From Bicyclus anynana (lineage: Eukaryota > Arthropoda > Insecta > Lepidoptera > Nymphalidae), in contig NC_069094.1 in assembly GCF_947172395.1 (NCBI RefSeq), positions 3,122,501 through 3,186,500 on the forward strand: a DNA stretch of 64,000 nucleotides, in the 5' to 3' direction. Shown in pieces: positions 56,601 through 61,812 of the stretch. The translations under genes and the position numbers were made by a program. The first letter of the stretch is position 1. Each line of letters starts with the position of its first letter. The notes below the pieces were generated by a model. That model saw only the letters and a list, made by a program, of their open reading frames with translations. It was not told the DNA's origin and did not search any database.

Positions 56601-59600
56601 TATGGAAGGTTAACAATTAACTGGTTACGTCATGTCAAAATTCAACAAACATATACGAAATTTAACATATTGGTGTTGAATTACACATAAAAAAGGGACG
56701 AATATTTTAGCATTCCATGGATTCACCGTGCGGGTGCCGGGTCCATCGCGTGGTAGAGAGAAAAACACCAAGCAAAGTCCAGGACTTGTGACTACTGGAT
56801 GTAGGGTTAAGGAATTCCTTGATAGGAAGTACGTAAGTAGGTACATACCTATTCATAAGGTTAATGTATGTAAGACTTACCTTCCTCCGTGCATAGTTAT
56901 TTATTGTTTAAAAGATCGAATAGGTATGCGAATACCTATTTGAAAGTATCAATAATAATATACGAATTAATAATAAATACAAGTAGCTATGTAGTTAGGT
57001 ATATCAGAAACTGTCATTCTCAGATCACTCCGTGAAGGCTAGACCTATAAATATCTTGCAATGACATAAGCACTTGGTATTGGGGCATGTACAACAACTT
57101 GTATAAGCATCAACAAATTTATATATTATTTATAAATAATATTTCGTATGAATAGCATTGTTAAAAATGTAATAAATTAATTAAACAAATAAAAAAACCC
57201 GACTGCATAACTGAAAAGAAAAATAAAGCTTAGTCCAGAAGTGTAGAAAGCAATTAGAAGAGTCGGGACCTTAGATATTGGATATAATGATTTTTCACCT
57301 CGAGTCTATAGCGTCTCACAGTCGTCTTGTTATTTTTTTTTAGTTTCACCTATCTAAGAACACTTGGGTTATTGAGGCAAATCTAACGATATCCTAATTA
57401 CGTAAGTCCGTTCAGTGGTTTGGAAGATATGAGGTAATAAAGAATATTACATACAAACATACATACATACATACATACAAGATACGCGCGAAAAACATAA
57501 CTCTTCTTGCATTCGGGTAATAACTATGCGAACTATTATGTAAACTTACGAAAAATCTTATAGATAAAAAAAACATGAAAAAAATATTTTATCTATTTAC
57601 TTTAAAACTACAAAAATGTGTTACGAAGGTTTTTAGAGAGGAGAGTGCTCTCCTCTCTAAAAACCTTCAAGGATATTTTTTATATAAAAACCCCATCACT
57701 CGTTAGATCTCCAGTTCTGTGTAAGGTTACAGTAGAGGTATAGAATAAGTTGTTAGCTTGCCTCAAATACCTATCGAAAAATTTTGACCAGCTCTCAGGA
57801 TCATTATTTACAACCCATATCCGGCTTACTCCTGAGTACGTGTCTCCTCTCCAGAATCGAATCTGAATCGAAGGTAGAAGTCATCTCTGCCTTCGATTCA
57901 GTGGGCGTAGGTTCAAATCCGGTTCCAACTTCCAACTTATTACGAAATTACATTTTAAGAAATTAAATATCTCGATATACCTACTTCTTACAAATCCAAA
58001 GTCTTAATTCGTTCGCTGCGGCGCTGGTTTTTCTTTACTTTTTTCTACTGCGGTACTAGGTTTTTTGACCTCATAATAAAACTTTATGTGTTGTGGTTCG
58101 AGGTCCATCGACCTTGTATCTCTTGATGACACTAGACGCACGAGACGACACGAGACCTCGTACCACAGCGAACGTGTTAAAGAGATTTAATTGTATTGGC
58201 AGATATTGATTAATTTCCTGAACGTTACAAAGATATTCTTAGGCAAAGGACCCACGATGTCGAGTTGAAGAAGTATTGCGTGTCTCTGTTGGAAAAAGCG
58301 GGGAGTTTGACGTACACACGCGACATGCTGGTAGACCTGGACCGAACTGCCAGAGCTGAGGTACGTAATCCATCATCGTTATCACAGAACATCTTCTTTA
58401 ATTCCTTCAACAACTTCAGCACCTGGGGGTGCATAGGGCCGAATCACAGAACATAGCTAAAGCTTACTTAGTAGGTGGAGCGAGCGTGTACGCACTTCTG
58501 CGGAGATGCGCTTATTATCTATATTAAAAGAAATACATCTATAACGGTTACACAGAGTGACGAATAAAATATATAAATTAAAACTAAGAATTACACAGTA
58601 TATTAAATTTAAATTTATAATAAATAAAATAATTATAACAAATACACACCATCTAATTGTTCACCCAGAGGCAAGGTACCCAATACACTAGGCGCTTATT
58701 TGGGCCAAAGGTTATAAGCCTTGCTATCCAGAAGGTTACACAGAGTAAATTTATTCAACTCTAAAAGTAAAAGCTGAAGTAGAAATATATGCATATACCA
58801 ACAGTTAGTAAAAATGAATGAAACTTTTCGTTGTAATTTTTACAACTCAAGCACGGGCTCACATATCCAAACCAAATATATAAATAGTGTTTTTTGTAAT
58901 AAATGAATTCAGGGTAGGGTAGGAGTAGGGTAGGGGTAGGGTATGGGTAGGTTAGGGGAAGAAATAGGGTAGGGGTATGGTAGGAATAGGGTTAGGGTAG
59001 AGTAGGGTAATGCAGGGTAGGGGGTAAGAGTAGGGTAGGGATAGGGAAGAAGTGCACATAAATCAAAGCGAAGCTTGACCGGGTCCTCTATAGTATGCGC
59101 ATTATCATCTGAGTCGTCCGGTCATAAAAGTCAAAAAAGATAGGAATGTGCAGCGCGCCTACCTGCGCACCCTAATTATCGATAAACGGCTACCTGCGCA
59201 CGTGCTAATGATGAGTCAATAATGATTTGGACGATTCTGATTGGTCGGTTTCTAATGTAATTGCATTGCGTATTTTTTTTGCTATAAATGTGTTTACTGC
59301 AATTAAATAAATACATTCATGTGTTACTCGTTGCGCACTATGGATACTAATATATAATAAATTTGGCAGAAGACGAAGATTCTGATGATGAAGACTCAGA
59401 TGAAGATTAATTTTATTTAGTTAATAATTATATAATATGAAATATGTATTATATTAAATCAAATATTGTTAATTTTTTTAATTTTGTGAACAAGATACGA
59501 TAATAAACTTTACTTATCGATAATATGTCTTTCATTGTTACACCCTTCACTAGACGGCTCCATAAGACCCATAAGTGCAAGCGAGATAGATATAGAGAAA

Positions 59601-59951
59601 TGATTTATGGCCCTAAGACTCAGTTGTTAATGCTATTAGTATAGTAGACTAATAAAAAAATACTCCTTTCTATTTTTTAGTTTTTGTAAACAATTTTTGA
59701 AATATTTTTTTTTTAATTCAAACATTCTGAGAGGAGACTCAAACTCAACAATGAACCGCATGAAAATCGTGTACCGATTGACAATTACACAAATACTCGT
59801 ATTTCTGAGTACCCATCACATAGTAGGTACACTTAATCATACATTATTATTACTTGGTGATTAGTTCATTTTTATTTCACAGGTGGCTCGTCTTGGCGGT
59901 AACCCTGACATGGAGGCGGTGCTTGATGAACTTATGTCTTGGAAACAATAA
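38589..59951 (+). CDS. GGPPS-like isoprenyl diphosphate synthase, gene 2 (complete, 9 coding exons)
   Basis: Exons 38589-38636, one of three exon 2 copies (41354-41508, 41526-41680, 41698-41852), 48067-48208, 50431-50551, 51277-51416, 53851-53886, 54553-54652, 58233-58360 and 59883-59951 join in frame to 312 residues plus stop, against about 300 in the family. Motifs: GKQLRVK near residue 30, DDIQDNS near 70 (first aspartate motif), GQGIDIYWRDN near 125, KTGH near 156 where the family has KTGG, FQIRDDYCNL near 189 (second aspartate motif), EDITEGKFSLP, NILRQRT near 248 and GGNP near 295. Catalytic aspartates are kept, so it should be active. It is far more diverged than gene 1 in the helix after DDxxD. 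It could make geranylgeranyl diphosphate or a volatile terpene; sequence alone does not decide. Confidence 0.9.
38929..39215 (+). mobile_element. SINE family A, nearly full length
   Basis: Head GAGCCGTGATAGCCCATTGG, box-B-like GGGTTCGAATTC, body and end GAGCCGAATATGGGTTGATA. It lies in gene 2 intron 1. Confidence 0.8.
39216..40003. other. Gene 2 intron 1, no gene seen
   Basis: AT-rich. No supportable feature. Confidence 0.4.
40004..40165 (+). repeat. Dispersed element head and (AC)n
   Basis: ACTAGCGGACGCCCGCGACT, then 'cccgtgggaaccatggattt', ending near an (AC)n tract at 40143-40163. Confidence 0.6.
40200..40575 (-). mobile_element. Probable LINE 3' untranslated fragment
   Basis: GC-rich island in AT-rich intron, ending at right with an A run on the + strand (CAATCAAAAAAAAAA). 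It includes GACGCCCGAGAGTTGTTCCG. No reverse transcriptase motif is visible, so assignment rests on composition and context. Confidence 0.35.
40603..40800 (-). mobile_element. Helitron-like element, degraded
   Basis: ACTAGCAGACAAGCTGCGGT, 'ccacccgcgtagttcctgtt' in reverse orientation. The distal end is not clear. Confidence 0.5.
40949..41152 (+). mobile_element. Helitron-like non-autonomous element, full
   Basis: TCTATACTAATATTATAAAG start, AGGAACTACTGGTCCGATTA core, GCGCTGAGTCAGCTAGT end. It lies 200 bp upstream of the triplicated exon. Confidence 0.75.
41354..41508 (+). CDS. Gene 2 exon 2, copy a
   Basis: The acceptor TTTCCAG and donor GTAAGT are both intact. The 155-bp exon encodes ELLAPYTHLLRVSGKQLRVK and continues to MLHNGTLL, ending in phase 2. 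This is the IPP-binding GKQxR segment. It is followed after only 17 bp by copy b. Confidence 0.88.
41526..41680 (+). CDS. Gene 2 exon 2, copy b
   Basis: Same 155-bp exon and splice sites. It reads RVRGKQLRVKIALVFNYW, so it differs from copy a at two residues (S to R and A to V). The spacing of 17 bp to both neighbours is too short for splicing between copies. Confidence 0.88.
41698..41852 (+). CDS. Gene 2 exon 2, copy c
   Basis: Same exon and splice sites, reading RVSGKQLRVKIALAFNYW, the same protein as copy a by my reading. The full 172-bp unit repeats exactly in length across copies. Confidence 0.88.
41853..41900 (+). pseudogene. Gene 2 exon 2, truncated fourth copy
   Basis: After the 17-bp spacer, GAGCTACTGGCTCCGTACAC begins a fourth copy at 41870. 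It breaks off near 41898 where sequence of the 500-bp dispersed element starts. Confidence 0.8.
41901..42043 (+). mobile_element. 500-bp dispersed element, left piece of a piggyBac-split copy
   Basis: Shares 'cgacccgtggcaccgtcgca', 'cctgtagcttcgtaagtaat' and 'ctgttacttctacaaaattg' with 49586-50087. It ends at TTAA where the piggyBac element begins. A short remainder resumes at 45414. Confidence 0.7.
42191..42245. promoter_or_regulatory. Left-end palindromes, putative transposase sites
   Basis: TCGGATCCGAG at 42191 and ACTCGGATCCGAG at 42233, 42 bp apart, match the pair at the right end. Confidence 0.6.
42608..45162 (-). CDS. piggyBac-family transposase, one intron
   Basis: Exon 1 is 45162-44876 and exon 2 is 44594-42608, with intron donor GTATGA and acceptor TTTAAAG. 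Spliced, it reads 757 residues without interruption. The N-terminus (MDNKAGPSGS, then serine- and acid-rich) is typical. A repeated P-Q-P-S motif with PPAQPSR spans the splice. The DDD catalytic site is visible as SLDESM (about residue 436), YMDNYYNS (513) and GVDLQDQM (615). The C-terminal cysteine-rich domain (CKGCKS ... CKQCEGSPGFCTKCF) matches the piggyBac zinc domain. It cuts and pastes at TTAA. All key residues are present, so it may be active or only recently silenced. The reading without splicing lacks the N-terminus because of a stop in the intron. Confidence 0.88.
44595..44875 (-). other. Intron of piggyBac transposase with a tRNA-like stretch
   Basis: 281 bp. On the + strand 44744-44810 has 'GGCTTAGTGATTAAAGTGTC' and a perfect box-B-like GGGTTCGATTCCC. 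It looks like a tRNA-derived fragment but does not fold as a clear tRNA by eye. Confidence 0.45.
45340..45396. promoter_or_regulatory. Right-end palindromes, putative transposase sites
   Basis: ACTCGGATCCGAGT at 45340-45353 and 45383-45396, 43 bp apart. The outer copy is 17 bp from the element end. Confidence 0.6.
45414..45740. other. Right flank of piggyBac, no gene seen
   Basis: 45414-45443 resembles the end of the 500-bp dispersed element (TTAATTTAAACTGT... CCTATTGG). The rest is AT-rich. Confidence 0.45.
45741..46170 (+). repeat. GC-rich dispersed element with internal tandem copies
   Basis: Contains 'CCAGGCGCCAAATCCTAGGG' and repeated blocks TCTTTACCTATGGTGCAGGG (about 45917 and 46024) and GGGCGCTAGGGTGATGATTG (about 45978 and 46122). 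No protein seen. Family unknown. Confidence 0.6.
46500..46625. repeat. Cluster of inverted repeats
   Basis: ACAAACGTTTCACACGTTTGT and two mirrored copies of GAAAAGAAATAAATTTCTTTTC follow each other. Confidence 0.6.
46808..47160. repeat. Tandem array with CGGCCTTCGGCCG hairpins
   Basis: Units of about 119 bp contain CCGGCCTTCGGCCGG, then TTCGACTGTGGCTATGGCTG, then CGCGCGGCCTTCGGCCGCG. Two or three units are present. One unit is split by the LINE insertion at 46975. Confidence 0.7.
46975..47074 (-). mobile_element. Very short 5'-truncated RTE-type LINE insertion with target duplication
   Basis: CATCATCATCAT tail at left, then GATGGACGTCCACTGCAGGA, the known 3' end of the RTE copies here. GGCTGGGCATTT occurs directly at both sides (46963-46974 and 47075-47086), a 12-bp target-site duplication. 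Confidence 0.8.
47161..48066. other. Gene 2 intron 2, right part, no gene seen
   Basis: AT-rich with dispersed-repeat flavour. 'ATTACGAATAAAACCTCCTTCG' and a similar block ~65 bp later (47810 and 47863) form a short direct repeat. Confidence 0.4.
48067..48208 (+). CDS. Gene 2 exon 3 with first aspartate motif
   Basis: The acceptor is TTCAAG and the donor GTTGTT, which is a weak site. The 142-bp exon encodes VDDIQDNSRVRRGLPSAHCV and continues to VLEMGPK. DDIQD replaces the usual DDIED but keeps the three metal-binding aspartates. It is one codon shorter than in gene 1. Confidence 0.85.
48236..48423 (+). mobile_element. SINE family B, 5'-truncated
   Basis: CTGGCTGGTGGGAGGTTTCG through ATCACTTACCATCTGGTGAG to an A-rich tail. 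It starts 28 bp after the donor of gene 2 exon 3. Confidence 0.75.
48433..48631 (+). mobile_element. Helitron-like non-autonomous element
   Basis: GTATACTAATATTAAGCTGA start with TTTGTTTGTTTG, ending CGGCGTCAGTTAGT. Confidence 0.7.
48680..49135 (+). repeat. Dispersed element with short (CCCTA) core and its tail
   Basis: ACTAGAGGATTCCGTCAAGC head and a short CCCTA run to 48757. The rest resembles a degenerate lepidopteran repeat tail (TTTACCCCTATGAGGTTAAA). Confidence 0.5.
49136..49212. repeat. Perfect hairpin, 34-bp arms
   Basis: Arms 49136-49169 and 49179-49212 are perfect inverted copies (for example ATCTGTTTTAACCCCACAG and its complement) with a 9-base loop. Confidence 0.9.
49586..50087 (+). 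mobile_element. 500-bp dispersed DNA element, copy 1
   Basis: Ends ATGGGGATGATGACTAGG (left) and 'GTAATCATCCCTATT' (right) are inverted relative to each other over about 15 bases. A near-identical copy in opposite orientation is at 53225-53727. No protein, so non-autonomous. Confidence 0.75.
50091..50430. other. Gene 2 intron 3 end, no gene seen
   Basis: TATTGTATTGTTAG near 50088 is mirrored by CTAACAATACAATA near 50135. Otherwise nothing supportable. Confidence 0.4.
50431..50551 (+). CDS. Gene 2 exon 4
   Basis: The acceptor TTTTTTTCAG and donor GTAAGT are strong. The 121-bp exon encodes FLEVVRGQGIDIYWRDNYIC and PTEEEYKDMLKQ, same length and phase as gene 1. Confidence 0.92.
50552..51066. 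other. Gene 2 intron 4, left part, no gene seen
   Basis: 50880-50960 has 'CCCCTAGGGGTTCGCG', typical of a dispersed repeat. No gene. Confidence 0.4.
51069..51262 (+). mobile_element. tRNA-derived SINE (family C)
   Basis: tRNA-like head AGCTCAACGGTAAGAGCGGT and GGTTCGATCCCCGCTCCGTT, body TAGTTGGAGGGGAATGGGAA, and an A run at 51246-51256. It sits 14 bp before the intron acceptor of exon 5. Confidence 0.8.
51277..51416 (+). CDS. Gene 2 exon 5 with second aspartate motif
   Basis: The acceptor is ATACAG and the donor GTAACG. The 140-bp exon encodes TGHMFSLAVRLCQQFSQYEH and GLYFQIRDDYCNLTQQE. The second glycine of the family's KTGG is histidine here. Confidence 0.92.
51565..51690 (+). mobile_element. 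Short dispersed element, copy 2 of 3
   Basis: 'GAGCGCACACATGCACAATT' and TTACACTTCCTGAATACACA then CAACTCGACATTGTAGACGA. Confidence 0.6.
51691..52160. other. Gene 2 intron 5, no gene seen
   Basis: AT-rich. No supportable feature. Confidence 0.4.
52162..52390. mobile_element. Short inverted-repeat element
   Basis: TTCGCACGAGAGTTTTTTAC at left and its near complement AAAAAAACTCTCGTGCGAAT at right. A degraded relative lies at 60696-60836. Confidence 0.75.
52475..52832 (+). mobile_element. Helitron-like element split by another repeat
   Basis: TCTATACTAATATTATAAA at 52475 is separated by about 290 bp of foreign repeat (AAGTCAAAGTCAAAATTCAT...) from 'GCTAAAGAGTTTGTTTGTTT' and GCGTCAGCTAGT at 52788-52830. 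Confidence 0.6.
53080..53190 (-). mobile_element. Short dispersed element, copy 3 of 3
   Basis: Reverse of the 51565 copy: TCTACAATGTCGAGTTGTGC and ATTCAGGAAGTGTAAAAACT. Confidence 0.6.
53225..53727 (-). mobile_element. 500-bp dispersed DNA element, copy 2
   Basis: Inverse of 49586-50087, sharing for example GACGTCGTTGGCTCGCTGAT and CACAAATAACAAAGATATTA (as complement). It lies in gene 2 intron 5, just before the 36-bp exon. Confidence 0.75.
53851..53886 (+). CDS. Gene 2 exon 6, extra 36-bp exon
   Basis: The acceptor is TTTATTTGCAG and the donor GTAATT. It encodes ALEEWPGSEDKQ, phase 0 at both ends, so it can be included or skipped without a frameshift. It has no counterpart in gene 1 or the human enzyme and would lengthen the loop after the second aspartate motif. 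Confidence 0.65.
53915..54115. mobile_element. GC-rich short inverted-repeat element, copy 2
   Basis: CTGTAGCTTGGCAAATTCGT start, CTTGTCAAGCTATAG end, interior with GCCCGCGCGGGCC and CCCGCGCAGTCCTCCCC. It is related to 16130-16327 in inverse orientation. It starts 29 bp after the donor of the 36-bp exon. Confidence 0.7.
54136..54487 (+). mobile_element. SINE family B, full length
   Basis: Clear tRNA-like head GGCCTCCGTGGCGCAGTGGT with GGGTTCGATCCCCAG box B, body CTGGCTGGTGGGAGGCTTCG, GATTTAGCGTTCCGGTTCTA, and an A-rich tail. It lies 65 bp upstream of gene 2 exon 7. Confidence 0.85.
54553..54652 (+). CDS. Gene 2 exon 7
   Basis: The acceptor is TTTTTTCAAG and the donor GTATCC. It encodes ARKDASFCEDITEGKFSLPV and IHAMNSPEKGEIL, ending in phase 1. 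It is the counterpart of gene 1 10626-10728. Confidence 0.9.
54681..54950 (+). mobile_element. SINE family A, head-truncated
   Basis: GGTCGGAGGGCGTAGATTCG to GTATGGGTTGATAACGACTT. It starts about 30 bp after the exon 7 donor. Confidence 0.75.
54951..55770 (+). mobile_element. Common lepidopteran dispersed repeat, partial
   Basis: 'AAGCGGCCAAGTGCGAGTCG', GACTCGCCCATGAAGGGTTC, then CATATTGTTGCTCTTATAGT and GGAAAAAAGTGGCGGACTTC near 55620. No transposase seen. Boundaries uncertain. Confidence 0.5.
55771..56199. other. Gene 2 intron 7 with a GC-rich repeat piece
   Basis: 56030-56180 is GC-rich (CTTGCCCGGGTAAGGCGCGG) and may be a LINE-derived fragment interrupted by the SINE at 56200. No gene seen. 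Confidence 0.35.
56200..56522 (-). mobile_element. SINE family B, full length
   Basis: Starts with a T run (tail), ACAAGCCCTTGACTACAATC, TGGTAACTAGCCACGGCCAA, and ends with the tRNA-like head ACCACTGCGCCACGGAGGCC. Confidence 0.85.
56523..57624. other. Gene 2 intron 7, no gene seen
   Basis: 56700-56850 is less AT-rich. An (ACAT)n run is at 57452-57478. No gene. Confidence 0.4.
57625..57668. repeat. Perfect hairpin, 21-bp arms
   Basis: GAAGGTTTTTAGAGAGGAGA(G) at 57625-57645 and its complement at 57648-57668, with a 2-base centre. Confidence 0.9.
57797..57970. mobile_element. Head-to-head pieces of SINE family A
   Basis: 57800-57850 reads as the reverse 3' end (CAACCCATATCCGGCTTACT). 57870-57970 reads forward through the head region (CTCTGCCTTCGATTCAGTGG, GTAGGTTCAAATCCGG). 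Confidence 0.55.
58233..58360 (+). CDS. Gene 2 exon 8
   Basis: The acceptor is GTTACAAAG and the donor GTACGT. It encodes ILRQRTHDVELKKYCVSLLE and TYTRDMLVDLDRTARAE, 128 bp as in gene 1. Unlike gene 1 it is a single copy. Confidence 0.92.
58361..58912. other. Gene 2 last intron, left part, no gene seen
   Basis: GGTTACACAGAGT occurs twice (58546 and 58734), likely a dispersed repeat. Otherwise AT-rich. Confidence 0.4.
58913..59098 (-). repeat. Dispersed element with (TAGGG) core, reverse orientation
   Basis: GGGTAGGGTAGGAGTAGGGT and similar units to about 59050, then the reverse of the CGCTCAAGCTTCGCTTTGA-type head at 59065-59090. Confidence 0.7.
59099..59882. other. Gene 2 last intron, right part
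   Basis: 59369-59410 reads EDEDSDDEDSDED and a stop after an AG; see findings. 59725-59760 is a SINE family A scrap. No other feature. Confidence 0.4.
59883..59951 (+). CDS. Gene 2 last exon with stop
   Basis: The acceptor is TTTCACAG. It encodes VARLGGNPDMEAVLDELMSW and KQ, then TAA. Confidence 0.92.
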   Translation: MARLGGNPDMEAVLDELMSWKQ

Positions 59952-59954
59952 GAC

Positions 59955-59991
59955 AATAAACATGAAAATAGGAATATATAATAGGAATAAA
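59955..59991 (+). terminator. Two AATAAA signals after gene 2 stop
   Basis: AATAAA occurs at 59955-59960 and 59986-59991, within 40 bp of the stop codon. The inverted-repeat element at 60012 lies just beyond. Confidence 0.45.
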
Positions 59992-60011
59992 TATCTTTAA
60001 GGGCACCAAAG

Positions 60012-60160
60012 TCTTTTTCATGAAAGAAGTCCCCCAGACGCGGTGCTAATGTCTTACTCATCATTTAGTAATGGCGGTCTTATTGTCACTTGTGTAAGGC
60101 GCTGTAAATTTTAGTCCAGGTTTTAACCGCGGGACTTCTTTCATGAAAAGGACTCTACTC
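60012..60160. mobile_element. Short inverted-repeat element in gene 2 3' flank
   Basis: TTTTTCATGAAAGAAGTCCC at left and GGGACTTCTTTCATGAAAAG at right. Same family as 24535-24925 but without the inner insertion. Confidence 0.8.
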
Positions 60161-60198
60161 TACTACACTAAAGCCTAACTCGATGTGGAATGTTTATC

Positions 60199-60536
60199 AA
60201 CAAACAAATTAAAAATGAAAGTCGAAAACAGATGCCATTTCATATCCAGTTTATTTATCATTATGTATTGATATTTTATAAAAAGTTATTCAAAAGATAT
60301 TAACCATTCGCTGCCCGCGAGTATTTTATCGGTGAGCCCGTCTGCGTTGAAGAAGCCGACAGTTAGGGAATGCGGTTTTAATCTACCGTTGTAAGCCATT
60401 TAAAAAATCTTTATATTCCTCTATCGCGCGGAGCATGATACTGTACTCGCCTATTGCCCTTAGTTTACTTTATATTTTTTTACATGTCACGTAACGGATA
60501 CGATCGACCGGTCGTCCATTTAGGAGTCAAATGGTA
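60199..60536. mobile_element. Dispersed element of unknown family, uninterrupted copy
   Basis: Matches 21433-21555 plus 22028-22212. It includes CATTCGCTGCCCGCGAGTAT, ACTCGCCTATTGCCCTTAGT and CATGTCACGTAACGGATACG. Confidence 0.65.
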
Positions 60537-61187
60537 TCAGATATCTATCTAATAATAAGTGTTCTAATCAAATTTATTGTTATTAAATTAGGAACAATTA
60601 ATCAAAATAATTATTATTCCTAACGACTCTCGGTTTTAATTTGTTTGAAAATTATTTCACACTGATTTTGGCTTTTTCTGGTAGTTTTAATCCCCATTCA
60701 CACGAGCGTTCAAAACAACAAATGCATTCCCAAGTACCTTTATGTTCACACGACAGCGTTTTTAAAACACGACTCTTTTTTTGAACAGCTATTTTAACGT
60801 CAGTTAAAAAAAAACTCTCGTGCAAATGAGGGCTTATAGAACAAATAATGTATAGTATTACTTATTGTCATGATAATGATCAAATTTGACTCTTAAGACT
60901 TAGGGAAATAATATACTTATAATAAGTTAGTCTCACGCCTTTAGAATTAACTTCTGTATTGGGTTAATTCATCACTTACATCTTATTTTTAGCCAACTTA
61001 AAAGAATAAAAAAAATTGAACATAACCGATATTTTTTTAGTTTTGTATTATTTTATTTGTATTGGGCTAGAATTATTAATTGATTATTTATATTATTATG
61101 TATTTGAAATAAAACTGTTTTTTTATTTATTTTATAATAAAATAACAACTGTGGTATTTTGTTACTTTTATTTGTTAATAGTTTGAT
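60537..61187. other. Spacer with degraded inverted-repeat element
   Basis: 60696-60836 is related to 52162-52390. The rest is AT-rich without a gene. Confidence 0.45.
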
Positions 61188-61600
61188 GACATACGGATCC
61201 GAGACTTGGTCGCTGACTATGGGCCTTATTAGAAGGCTCAAAGTCACTCAGCGGGCGATGGAGCGAGCTATGCTTGGAGTTTCTCTGCGTGATCGAATCA
61301 GGAATGAGGAGATCCGCAGACGAACGAAAGTCACTGACATAGCTCAGCGAGTCGCGAAGCTGAAGTGGCAATGGGCGGGCCACATAGTTCGAAGAGCCGA
61401 TGGACGTTGGGGCCCCAAGGTGCTGGAATGGCGACCTCGCACCGGAAAGCGCAGTGTTGGGCGACCCCCCACTAGGTGGACCGAGGATATTAAGCGGGTT
61501 GCAGGGAGCCGCTGGATGCTGGCGGCTCGAGATCGTTGTGCTTGGAGGTCCATGCAAGAGGCCTATGTCCAGCAGTGGACGTCTATCGGCTGATAAGGTA
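61188..61600 (+). pseudogene. RTE-type LINE, C-terminal open fragment
   Basis: Open reading of about 135 residues: LMTYGSETWSLTMGLIRRLK, AMLGVSLRDRIRNEEIRRRT, AKLKWQWAGHIVRRADGRWG, and RPPTRWTEDIKRVAG. This is the region after the reverse transcriptase in RTE-clade LINEs. It ends at TGA 61591-61593 followed by GGTAAGGTAAGGTA. It is 5'-truncated, with no reverse transcriptase upstream, but its frame is unbroken, so it is a young copy. Confidence 0.85.
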
Positions 61601-61616
61601 AGGTAAGGTATTTGTT

Positions 61617-61812
61617 AATAGCGGACGCCCGCGACTTCGTTCGCGTGAAACTCGATGTAAACTTTCAACTACCTCTACCCTACCCCTACCCTACCCCTAC
61701 CTACCCTACCAATACCTTACCCCTACCCTACCCTTACCCTACCCTTCCCCTACCCTACCTCTACCATACCCCTACCTTACCCCTACCCTGCCCTACCCTA
61801 CAACTACCCTTT
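61617..61812 (+). repeat. Dispersed element with (CCCTA) core, target of LINE insertion
   Basis: AGCGGACGCCCGCGACTTCG head, then CCCTA/CCCCTA units to 61810 where a T run (LINE poly(A) tail on the other strand) begins. Confidence 0.7.
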
